In this document: piece after piece, positions 1-6,576 of the stretch
Layout: every line of letters begins with the position of its first letter
Position numbering within the stretch: position 1 is the stretch's first letter
Assembly: GCA_037384645.1 (NCBI GenBank)
Contig: JARRNT010000028.1
Location: forward strand, 1-57,590
Reading direction: 5' to 3'
Length of the DNA: 57,590 nt
Source of the DNA: RI-92 sp037384645
GTDB taxonomy: Bacteria; Pseudomonadota; Gammaproteobacteria; UBA6429; Thiohalophilaceae
Notes under the pieces: generated by a model
Databases searched by the model: none
The model's input: the letters and a program-made list of their open reading frames with translations, nothing else
Told to the model about the DNA's origin: nothing
Made by a program: the position numbers and the translations under genes

Positions 1-51
1 GGATTTTTCGAATACTCATTTACTAAATGTAAACTCCGTTTCGAAAAATCC
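1..51. repeat. Inverted repeat at the left edge of the window
   Basis: Arms of 12 bases at 1-12 and 40-51 are perfect reverse complements, with a smaller CATTT/AAATG inverted pair nested at 17-29. It is A/T-rich and lies just beyond the stop of nrdJb, so it could be a terminator or an intergenic repeat element. The left arm begins at the first base of the window, so the element may extend further out. No gene is visible in 1-87. Confidence 0.5.
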
Positions 52-87
52 ATTTTAACGCCGCATACGGCTATCTGACGACGCTAT

Positions 88-804
88 TTAGCCGCATTTT
101 GAGTCGCCGCAGTTCAAACACGTCATACACCCATCCATCTTCACCACCGCCTTGGTGCTGCACTTGGCGCACAGTTGCGCGCCGGCGGGGAAATTGGAAC
201 CGGCGTCGTCGGCGTCTTTCATCTTGGCCTGGGCCTCGAACTGGGCGCGCTTTTCCTCCACCAGTTTTTTCTGGTGTTCGTCCAGGCCTTCGTCTTTGAT
301 CAGCCCAATGGCACGCAGGTGGCACTCGATGGCGTCGCCGATCTCGGCCACCAGCGAGGGCATGTACTTGCCGCCCTTCTTGAAGTAGCCGCCGCGCGGG
401 TCGAACACGGATCTAAGCTCTTCCACCAGGAAGGTGACGTCGCCACCCTTGCGGAACACCGCGGAGATAATCCGGGTCAGGGCCACGATCCACTGGAAGT
501 GGTCCATGTTCTTGGAGTTGATGAAGATCTCGAACGGCCGCCGCAGTTCGTGCTCGGTGCCCGGGTTAAGGATCACGTCGTTAATGGTGACGTAGAGGGC
601 ATGTTCGGTCAGCGGGGTCTTGATCTTGTAGGTGCTGCCCAGCAGCATCTCCGGGCGTTCGAGCTTCTCGTGCATGTGCACGACATTGGTCTGCTCGACC
701 TCCCCCCGGGCCTCCTTGAGCGCGGCCTCGGCGGCCCTGTCGTCGGCGTCGTCTCTGGCGACCTCGTAACCGACTATTTTGTTTTCAATTTTAATTGCTG
801 CCAT
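88..804 (-). CDS. nrdJb: NrdJb: C-terminal part of split adenosylcobalamin-dependent (class II) ribonucleotide reductase
   Basis: A 238-residue protein matching the separately encoded C-terminal piece of class II ribonucleotide reductase, as in Pseudomonas NrdJb. The middle, roughly residues 50-170, has the TSCPD-type character of this piece. The C-terminus carries two CxxC pairs (CAKC and CLNC) plus a final cysteine pair region, expected to bind zinc and to supply the redox-active thiols that re-reduce the active site. The ATG at 804 is preceded by AGGAGA at a 5-base spacing. The N-terminal partner nrdJa lies upstream on the same strand, separated by an unusually long 345-base gap. The two polypeptides would act together in dNTP synthesis in the cytoplasm. 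The split is seen directly; the function follows from the family. Confidence 0.85.
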   Translation of the reverse strand: MAAIKIENKIVGYEVARDDADDRAAEAALKEARGEVEQTNVVHMHEKLERPEMLLGSTYKIKTPLTEHALYVTINDVILNPGTEHELRRPFEIFINSKNMDHFQWIVALTRIISAVFRKGGDVTFLVEELRSVFDPRGGYFKKGGKYMPSLVAEIGDAIECHLRAIGLIKDEGLDEHQKKLVEEKRAQFEAQAKMKDADDAGSNFPAGAQLCAKCSTKAVVKMDGCMTCLNCGDSKCG

Positions 805-1149
805 TGTCTCCTGATCCTATGTTGCTGTTCCTGTTGACGGCGTTGCTGCATGATTCTACGCGCTGACTGTAGTGCCATTACTCGCTGCGTCATATTCATC
901 GTATGGTGGCTCCTGAGTTTTTAAAGGGGTCCCCGACTGCCGCTACGAGGACCCGTTAAACATGAATTGCCTGTTTTCGTTAAAACTCCGACTGCCCTGT
1001 TGGTTTATCTGTCCTTCCTTGCTTCTTCGCATTTACTTCGTATAAATCGGTTACTTCCTGCCCCTACGGGTAATCTTAACTTGGCCTCTTCTCCCCGCCT
1101 TAAAGGGAGAAGAGGCTTCCTCCACCCCGTAGCTAAAATCTAAAACCCG
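805..1149 (-). other. 345-base spacer between nrdJa and nrdJb
   Basis: No convincing reading frame is seen on either strand. The spacer contains one strong hairpin (1085-1115) close to the end of nrdJa and short repeated words around GTTAAA. It is long for a gap between two halves of one enzyme. Confidence 0.6.
1085..1115 (-). terminator. Perfect 11-bp hairpin after nrdJa
   Basis: CCTCTTCTCCC at 1085-1095 pairs exactly with GGGAGAAGAGG at 1105-1115 around a 9-base loop. It starts about 35 bases past the nrdJa stop in the direction of transcription. There is no U-run, so it may be a processing or mRNA-stabilising hairpin or a partial attenuator that sets the nrdJa:nrdJb ratio, rather than a full intrinsic terminator. 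Confidence 0.5.
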
Positions 1150-3306
1150 TTAAAACTTGCCGTAATATCCCTCTTTCAATGCATCGTAGAGGTTGGCGGC
1201 GGTGTGGGTTTCGCCGTCGTATTCGATCTCTTCGTTGCCCTTGGCCTCAATAGTGGTGCCGTCGGCCAGGGTGAACTTGTAGGTGGTGTTGGCCAGGTCT
1301 TTTTCCTTGACCAGTACGCCCTGGAACGCTTCCGGGTTGAAGCGGAAGGTGGTGCAGCCCTTGAGGCCCTGCTTGTAGGCGTAGGTGTAGATGTCCTTGA
1401 AGTCCTCGAAGGGGTAATCGGTCGGCACGTTGGCGGTCTTGGAGATACTGGAGTCGATCCATTTCTGCGAGGCGGCCTGGATATCGACGTGTTCCTTGGG
1501 GGTGATGTCGTCGGCAGTAATGAAGTAGTCCGGCAACTTGTTCTCGCCTTCTTCACCGTTAGCACTGGCGTCCTGGTTGACCAGCTCGCGGTAGGCCAGC
1601 AGCTCGAAGGAAAACACGTCGACCTTCTCCTTGGACTTCTTGCCCTCGCGGATCACGTTGCGGAAGTAGTGATGCGCGAACGAGGGTTCGATGCCGTTGC
1701 TGGCGTTGTTGGCCAGCGACAGGGAAATCGTGCCGGTCGGGGCGATGGAACTGTGATGGGTGAAGCGGGCCCCGGTCTTTTCCAGCTCCGCCACCAGTTC
1801 CGGGGCGACGCCGGCGACCCGTTGCATGTAGCGGCTGTAGCGGGCGTGCAGGACCTTGCCTTTGACTTTATCGCCAACCTTGTAGCCGTCGCGTTTCATT
1901 TCCGGGCGCTTGCGCAACATGTCGGTGCTGACCTCGAACTCCTGTTCCATGATCGGGGCCGGGCCCTTTTCCTTTGCCAGTTCCAGCGCGGTCTCCCAGC
2001 CGGTCACGGCCAGGGCCTGGCTGACCTTCTCGGTAAACTGCACCGACTCGTTGGAGCCGTACTTCATGCGCAGCATGGTCAGGGTCGAGCCCAGGCCGAG
2101 GAAGCCCATGCCGTGGCGGCGCTTGGTCTTGATCTCGACGCCCTGCTGGTCCAGCGGCAGGCCGTGGATCTCGACCACGTTGTCGAGCATGCGGGTAAAG
2201 ATGGCGACGGTTTTGCTGAACTCGTCCCAGTCGAAGGCGGCGTCCTTGGTAAACGGGTTGCGCACGAACTTGGTCAGGTTGACCGAGCCCAGCAGGCAGG
2301 AACCGTAGGGCGGTAACGGCTGTTCACCGCAGGGGTTGGTTGCGCGGATGGTTTCGCAGAACCAGTTGTTGTTCATCTCGTTGACCTTGTCGATGAGGAT
2401 AAAGCCTGGCTCTGCAAAGTCGTAGGTCGAGGTCATGATCATGTCCCACAACCGTTGGGCTTTAATGGTTTTGTAGACCTTGCAGGCGACCAGGCCGTCC
2501 TCGTCGGTCAGGTACTCGTCGGTGATCGGCCACTCGCGCCAGATCACCTGGGCCGGATCGTTGACGTCCAGCTTTTCATCCTCCGCCTCGCGCTCGGTAA
2601 TCGGGAAGGCCAGCGGCCAGTCGGCGTCATCGGCCACCGCCTGCATGAAGTCTTCGGTGATCAGCAGCGACAGATTGAACTGGCGCAGGCGACCGCTCTC
2701 GCGCTTGGCGCGAATGAAATCCTTCACGTCGGGATGGCCGACGTCGAAGGTGGCCATCTGCGCGCCGCGGCGACCGCCGGCCGAGGATACGGTGAAACAC
2801 ATCTTGTCGTAGATATCCATGAACGACAGCGGCCCGGAGGTATAGGCGCCGGCGCCGGAGACGTAGGCACCCTTCGGACGCAGGGTGGAAAAATCATAAC
2901 CGATACCGCAACCGGCCTTCAGGGTCAGCCCGGCCTCGTGCACCTTTTGCAGGATGTCATTCATGGAGTCGTGAATGATGCCGGACACCGTGCAGTTTAT
3001 GGTGGAGGTGGCCGGCTTGTGTTCCAGCGCGCCGGCGTTGGAGGTGATGCGCCCGGCCGGGATCGCGCCGTGGCGCAGCGCCCACAGGAATTCCTCGTAC
3101 CAGTGCTGGCGACCTTCCGCCGGCTCGACCTCGGCCAGGGCCCGCGCCACGCGCTGGTAGGTTTCGTCGATGGTGTTGTCGATGATGCGCCCGTCTTTGG
3201 CCTTCAGCCGATACTTTTTATCCCAGATATCCAGCGAGGCTGATTGAAAGGGTATTTCTGCGACTGATTGGGGTTTCACTTCTTTCAAATGGGCACGTTT
3301 GTTCAA
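1150..3306 (-). CDS. nrdJa: NrdJa: catalytic part of adenosylcobalamin-dependent ribonucleotide reductase
   Basis: A 718-residue class II ribonucleotide reductase catalytic chain, converting ribonucleotides to deoxyribonucleotides with a B12-generated thiyl radical. Family hallmarks visible include the N-C-T stretch near residue 100 (STINCTVSG), the TNPCGEQPLPPYGSCLLGSVNL active-site region and APTGTISL near the C-terminal third. The frame opens with TTG at 3306, 9 bases after a perfect AGGAGG (3316-3321). No in-frame ATG or GTG lies close upstream (an ATG there is followed at once by TGA), so a TTG start is well supported. The chain ends before the TSCPD/zinc part, which is encoded separately by nrdJb. 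The upstream region carries NrdR-box-like and DnaA-box sequences. No cobalamin riboswitch was recognised upstream. Confidence 0.93.
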   Translation of the reverse strand: MNKRAHLKEVKPQSVAEIPFQSASLDIWDKKYRLKAKDGRIIDNTIDETYQRVARALAEVEPAEGRQHWYEEFLWALRHGAIPAGRITSNAGALEHKPATSTINCTVSGIIHDSMNDILQKVHEAGLTLKAGCGIGYDFSTLRPKGAYVSGAGAYTSGPLSFMDIYDKMCFTVSSAGGRRGAQMATFDVGHPDVKDFIRAKRESGRLRQFNLSLLITEDFMQAVADDADWPLAFPITEREAEDEKLDVNDPAQVIWREWPITDEYLTDEDGLVACKVYKTIKAQRLWDMIMTSTYDFAEPGFILIDKVNEMNNNWFCETIRATNPCGEQPLPPYGSCLLGSVNLTKFVRNPFTKDAAFDWDEFSKTVAIFTRMLDNVVEIHGLPLDQQGVEIKTKRRHGMGFLGLGSTLTMLRMKYGSNESVQFTEKVSQALAVTGWETALELAKEKGPAPIMEQEFEVSTDMLRKRPEMKRDGYKVGDKVKGKVLHARYSRYMQRVAGVAPELVAELEKTGARFTHHSSIAPTGTISLSLANNASNGIEPSFAHHYFRNVIREGKKSKEKVDVFSFELLAYRELVNQDASANGEEGENKLPDYFITADDITPKEHVDIQAASQKWIDSSISKTANVPTDYPFEDFKDIYTYAYKQGLKGCTTFRFNPEAFQGVLVKEKDLANTTYKFTLADGTTIEAKGNEEIEYDGETHTAANLYDALKEGYYGKF

Positions 3307-3466
3307 AATTCACATCCTCCTGTCCGTAGGCACACCTAAGGCTATTGTGATCACCAGATTGCCGCAGTGCGGTGGAGGACAACCGGATGTTTATAGTTTA
3401 GTAAAAGCTTGTTTCTCCAGCGTTTTTCGAGCCCTCCACGTGCCCCCAAAAGCTGGATTTATACAA

Positions 3467-3482
3467 ACACAAGATATTGTGG
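3467..3482 (-). promoter_or_regulatory. NrdR box 1
   Basis: ACACAAGATATTGTGG matches 14 of 16 positions of the NrdR consensus ACACWATATATWGTGT as I recall it. It lies about 160 bases upstream of the nrdJa start. NrdR represses ribonucleotide reductase genes when dATP/ATP is high. Confidence 0.65.
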
Positions 3483-3582
3483 ATGCATTGAAAATTAGGC
3501 GAATTGACGGGATCTGTCAACATCCGGTAACATAAAAATCTAAAGTTTTTTCCCCTTTATAAATCAAGTAGTTGGAATATCC

Positions 3583-3591
3583 TGTGCATAA
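3583..3591 (-). promoter_or_regulatory. DnaA box
   Basis: TGTGCATAA is the exact reverse complement of TTATGCACA, a consensus DnaA box (TTATNCACA). It sits between the two NrdR-like sites. DnaA control of ribonucleotide reductase is known for E. coli nrdAB; its role here is inferred. Confidence 0.5.
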
Positions 3592-3599
3592 GCTGGCGA

Positions 3600-3621
3600 C
3601 AGCCTGTGGACAGCCTGTGGA
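3600..3621. repeat. Tandem 11-base repeat with weak DnaA-box likeness
   Basis: CAGCCTGTGGA occurs twice head to tail (3600-3610, 3611-3621). Each copy contains TGTGGA, the core of a reverse-strand DnaA box, immediately beside the good DnaA box at 3583. Confidence 0.5.
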
Positions 3622-3629
3622 CCCCTGCC

Positions 3630-3645
3630 TCACTATATCTTGTGT
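3630..3645 (-). promoter_or_regulatory. NrdR box 2
   Basis: TCACTATATCTTGTGT matches 14 of 16 positions of the NrdR consensus. Start-to-start distance to box 1 is 163 bases, longer than the roughly 30-base spacing common for paired NrdR boxes, so looping or two promoters would be needed. Confidence 0.6.
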
Positions 3646-3750
3646 TGCTAATATAGCCCTCAACCGCGCGTTCTTCCCGGTGAGTACGCGCTGACTTACT
3701 GATCCAGGTCAAACGAACCGCAATAGTGTCTATGCGCCGAATTTCAAGTG

Positions 3751-3780
3751 CTTGATCCTTTTCGCGGGAATGCCTATTTA
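3751..3780 (+). promoter_or_regulatory. Sigma-32-type heat-shock promoter for hsp20
   Basis: CTTGAT at 3751-3756, a 15-base gap, then GCCTATTTA at 3772-3780 resemble the sigma-32 elements CTTGAA and CCCCATNT. It lies about 75 bases upstream of the first Hsp20 gene, which fits the product. Confidence 0.5.
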
Positions 3781-3855
3781 GCTAATACAGACGTCATGAC
3801 AATGCATGACAGGAATCTCGCCAACCGTATATTTTTTTAGAGAAGGAGAAAGACA

Positions 3856-4290
3856 ATGGCACTGGTACGTTATGAACCATGGGGCATGCTGGATCAGCTC
3901 CGCAAAGAAATGGAACGTGCTTTCGAGCGCACAGGCAACGAGTCCGGTAGCGTGGTCACCAGTGACTGGACACCGGCCGTTGACATCAAGGAAAGTGACA
4001 ATGCGTTCATCCTCACCGCCGATATCCCGGGTGTTGATCCCAAGGACATCGACGTGCACATGGAAAACGGGATGCTCACCATCAAGGGCGAGCGTGAGTC
4101 CGAGAAGAAGGAAGAAAAGGAAGGCTACAAGCGCGTGGAACGCTCTTACGGTTCCTTCTATCGTCGCTTCACCATGCCCGACACCGCCAATGCCGAGAAG
4201 ATTTCGGCCAAGAGCAAGAACGGCGTACTGGAGATCACCATCCCCAAGAACGACAAGGTGCAGCCACGTAAAATTTCCGTGCAGGAATAA
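3856..4290 (+). CDS. Hsp20/alpha-crystallin family small heat-shock protein
   Basis: A 144-residue small heat-shock protein that binds unfolding proteins in the cytoplasm without using ATP. The alpha-crystallin domain spans about residues 38-135, from the PAVDIKESDNAFILTADIPG strand block to the GVLEITIPK motif that ends this fold. A charged loop rich in Lys and Glu lies between. The ATG is 7 bases after AAGGAG. It is followed by a second Hsp20 gene and a periplasmic protease, forming a protein quality-control set. The sigma-32-like promoter upstream suggests heat induction. Confidence 0.93.
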   Translation: MALVRYEPWGMLDQLRKEMERAFERTGNESGSVVTSDWTPAVDIKESDNAFILTADIPGVDPKDIDVHMENGMLTIKGERESEKKEEKEGYKRVERSYGSFYRRFTMPDTANAEKISAKSKNGVLEITIPKNDKVQPRKISVQE

Positions 4291-4298
4291 CCCGGTCC

Positions 4299-4329
4299 GC
4301 GCCACCACGCACGCGTGTGCGTGGTGCGC
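4299..4329 (+). terminator. Strong GC hairpin after the first hsp20
   Basis: GCGCCACCACGCAC and GTGCGTGGTGCGC pair with a single bulged C around a GCGT loop, 8 bases after the stop codon. No T-run follows, so it may act as a partial terminator or protect the 3' end of the hsp20 message. Confidence 0.45.
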
Positions 4330-4408
4330 CGACACGGTGCACTAAACCTCTGAACTTTTTAGCTATTTCATTTGTCTGTTGAAGAGCAACACGGCAAATG
4401 TACTGCAT

Positions 4409-4462
4409 CCCGGCAACAGCGCGGCGTCGATTTCTCTCCTGCGTCGTTGTGCTGTTGCCGGG
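4409..4462. repeat. 12-bp inverted repeat in the leader of the second hsp20
   Basis: CCCGGCAACAGC (4409-4420) and GCTGTTGCCGGG (4451-4462) are perfect reverse complements separated by 30 bases. It sits about 100 bases upstream of the second Hsp20 start, in a 261-base spacer without genes. It could fold in the mRNA leader or serve as an operator. Confidence 0.5.
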
Positions 4463-4560
4463 CTGTATGAACGCCAGGGACAGCAGCCGCCGCGCACCCC
4501 TGCGTCCATTTCCCATCTGCATCACACTGTTTCAATAACGGCAATTTCGAGGTGACAGGT

Positions 4561-5064
4561 ATGAGTACATTTGATCAATTCCGTGAAGGCCTGCAAACCC
4601 TGTGGGACAACATTGCCGAAGGCTGGCAGCAATTACGGGAAAGCGCCGGCAACGCCCTGACCCGTTTCAACCCGGTCACCCGCCGCGACAACCTGCAAAC
4701 GGCGCAGGACATTTCCAGTCTTGACGGTGCGCGCTGGGCCCTGCTGACCATCGACATGGAAGAAAGCGAGGACAGCCTGAGTGTCCGCCTGGAAATTCCC
4801 GGGATGGAGCCCGGTGACTTCGACATCGCGGTGATCGAAAACCAGTTGATCATCCGCGGCGAAAAACAGGCGAAGCGCGAACACCGGAGCGGACGCTACC
4901 ACGTGATGGAATGCGCCTACGGTGTGTTCGAGCGGACTGTTCCCCTGCCGGTCACCGTCGACGACACCCGGGCCCGGGCCCGCTACAAGCGTGGCGTGCT
5001 GACGGTGAACTTACCCAAGAGTCAACAACATCAACGCCGACGCATTGAGGTGCATCATTCATGA
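4561..5064 (+). CDS. Second Hsp20 family small heat-shock protein
   Basis: A 167-residue divergent small heat-shock protein. An amphipathic N-terminal part with repeated Trp (LWDNIAEGW) is followed by the alpha-crystallin domain at about residues 57-160, ending in YKRGVLTVNLPKS. An upstream in-frame GTG at 4552 exists, but GAGGTG (4549-4554) is placed correctly for the ATG at 4561, which I chose. Its stop overlaps the start of the downstream protease gene (ATGA), so the two are translationally coupled. It is clearly a paralogue of the preceding Hsp20, not a near duplicate, and may form mixed oligomers with it. Confidence 0.88.
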   Translation: MSTFDQFREGLQTLWDNIAEGWQQLRESAGNALTRFNPVTRRDNLQTAQDISSLDGARWALLTIDMEESEDSLSVRLEIPGMEPGDFDIAVIENQLIIRGEKQAKREHRSGRYHVMECAYGVFERTVPLPVTVDDTRARARYKRGVLTVNLPKSQQHQRRRIEVHHS

Positions 5065-6437
5065 GAAACACGTTTACAATAACAAGCCTATTTCTGATTT
5101 TATTTTTGGGTGTGAGTGCGGTCAGCCAGGCGGCACTGCCGCTGGTCGACAGCCAGGGCAAACCCTTACCGTCACTGGCCCCCATGCTGCAGCGCACCCT
5201 GCCGGCCGTGGTCAACATCGCCACCAGTGGCCATGTCCGGGTGCAGGAAAGCCCGCTGTTTAACGACCCGTTCTTTCGCCACTTTTTTAATCTTCCCGAT
5301 CAACAGCCGCGCGAGGAAAAGACCCAGGCCCTGGGCTCGGGGGTCATCGTTGACGCCAAGCACGGCTACATCCTTACCAACAACCACGTGATCGCCAAGG
5401 CCGATGCCATTACCGTCACCCTCAAGGACGGGCGCAACTTCAAGGCCAAGCTGATCGGTACCGACCCGGAAACCGACATCGCCGTTATCCAGATCAAGGC
5501 CAAGGGCCTGACCGCGCTGCCCATCGGCAACTCCGATCGCCTGCGCGTCGGCGACTTCGTGGTCGCCATCGGCAACCCCTTCGGCCTGGGTCAGACCGTG
5601 ACCTCGGGCATCGTCAGCGCCCTGGGCCGCACCGGCCTGGGTATCGAAGGTTATGAAGATTTCATCCAGACCGACGCCTCGATCAATCCGGGTAATTCCG
5701 GCGGCGCCCTGGTCGACCTTGCCGGCAAGCTGGTCGGCCTCAACACCGCCATCTTCTCCCAGAGCGGCGGCAACATCGGAATCGGTTTTGCTATCCCCAT
5801 TAACATGGCACATGACATCATGACCCAGTTAATTGAACATGGCGAAGTCAAACGCGGCCAGCTCGGAGCCCAGGCCCAGGATCTCACGCCTGACCTGGTG
5901 CAAGCCTTCAATCTGCCAAGCGGACGCGCCGGCGCGGTGGTCACCAAGGTCACCCCGGACTCCGCCGCGGCCAAGGCCGGGCTCAAGCCCGGCGACATCG
6001 TGATCGCCGTCAACGGCCAGCCCGTGCGCGATTCCGCCGACCTGCGCAATGACATCGGCGTGCTGCGCGTCGGCCAGAAGGTCAAGTTGACCATTCTGCG
6101 CGATGGCAAACGCCAGACCCTGGAAGCTACCGTGGCCGAGCCACATTCCAGCGTGTTGCACGGCAAGGCGCTCAACGCCTCGCTCGAAGGTGCGGTGTTC
6201 AGTGACATTACCGAGGGCAATCCGCTGTATGGCCAGATCCAGGGCGTGCTGATCACCGACGTGGCCGTGGGCAGCCCGGCCTGGCGTGCCGGCCTGCGTA
6301 AAAATGACGTCATCGTCTCGGCAAACCGCCAGAATATCAAGAACCTGCAGGAGTTACGCGAGGCCGTGCGCGGTCACCATACCCTGTTGCTGAACATCCA
6401 GCGCGGCAACATGGCCCTGTTCCTGTACCTGCAGTAA
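5061..6437 (+). CDS. DegP/DegQ-type periplasmic serine endoprotease with two PDZ domains
   Basis: A 458-residue HtrA family protease. Residues 1-24 form a signal peptide (MRNTFTITSL then a hydrophobic core, cleavage after SQA), so it acts in the periplasm. The chymotrypsin-like domain carries the full triad: His109 (TNNHV), Asp139 (ETDIAVIQI) and Ser213 (NPGNSGG). Two PDZ domains follow at about residues 260-350 and 370-455. The length fits DegQ/DegP. It starts inside the stop of the second Hsp20 gene, linking cytoplasmic chaperones to envelope protein quality control. A good intrinsic terminator follows at 6460-6488. Confidence 0.93.
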   Translation: MRNTFTITSLFLILFLGVSAVSQAALPLVDSQGKPLPSLAPMLQRTLPAVVNIATSGHVRVQESPLFNDPFFRHFFNLPDQQPREEKTQALGSGVIVDAKHGYILTNNHVIAKADAITVTLKDGRNFKAKLIGTDPETDIAVIQIKAKGLTALPIGNSDRLRVGDFVVAIGNPFGLGQTVTSGIVSALGRTGLGIEGYEDFIQTDASINPGNSGGALVDLAGKLVGLNTAIFSQSGGNIGIGFAIPINMAHDIMTQLIEHGEVKRGQLGAQAQDLTPDLVQAFNLPSGRAGAVVTKVTPDSAAAKAGLKPGDIVIAVNGQPVRDSADLRNDIGVLRVGQKVKLTILRDGKRQTLEATVAEPHSSVLHGKALNASLEGAVFSDITEGNPLYGQIQGVLITDVAVGSPAWRAGLRKNDVIVSANRQNIKNLQELREAVRGHHTLLLNIQRGNMALFLYLQ

Positions 6438-6459
6438 CCTTACCTTTTGTCCAGACAAA

Positions 6460-6488
6460 GCGTGCAGCCATATCGGCTGCGCGCTTTT
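6460..6488 (+). terminator. Intrinsic terminator after the hsp20-hsp20-protease operon
   Basis: GCGTGCAGCC pairs with GGCTGCGCGC around an ATATC loop and is followed by TTTT. It ends the heat-shock operon before the sensor kinase gene. Confidence 0.75.
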
Positions 6489-6515
6489 GTGCTGTCCTCT
6501 TACTATATATATAGA
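6487..6515 (+). promoter_or_regulatory. Possible sigma-70 promoter of the hybrid kinase gene
   Basis: TTGTGC (6487-6492), a 17-base spacer and TATAGA (6510-6515) lie directly after the terminator and about 60 bases before the chosen kinase start. Confidence 0.4.
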
Positions 6516-6576
6516 TACGATATGGATCCCGTGGCCCCTGGCAACGGGATGGCACCGGTTATGTATTGCCCTGGAC

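Larger units (their letters stand above)
3307..3855. promoter_or_regulatory. Divergent control region between nrdJ and hsp20
   Basis: A 549-base region with no gene. It holds, in order, two NrdR-box-like palindromes (3467-3482, 3630-3645), a DnaA box (3583-3591), a tandem 11-base repeat (3600-3621), a sigma-32-like promoter facing right (3751-3780) and the hsp20 ribosome binding site AAGGAG (3843-3848). Confidence 0.6.

Noticed and set aside
1204..2316. 370-residue plus-strand frame across nrdJa
   Set aside because: It is the reverse-strand shadow of the well-recognised nrdJa gene and has the Gly/Val/Leu-rich bias typical of antisense frames in GC-rich coding sequence.
3307..3855. Cobalamin riboswitch expected upstream of a B12-dependent reductase
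   Set aside because: No B12-box-like conserved core was found; the region is better explained by NrdR and DnaA sites.
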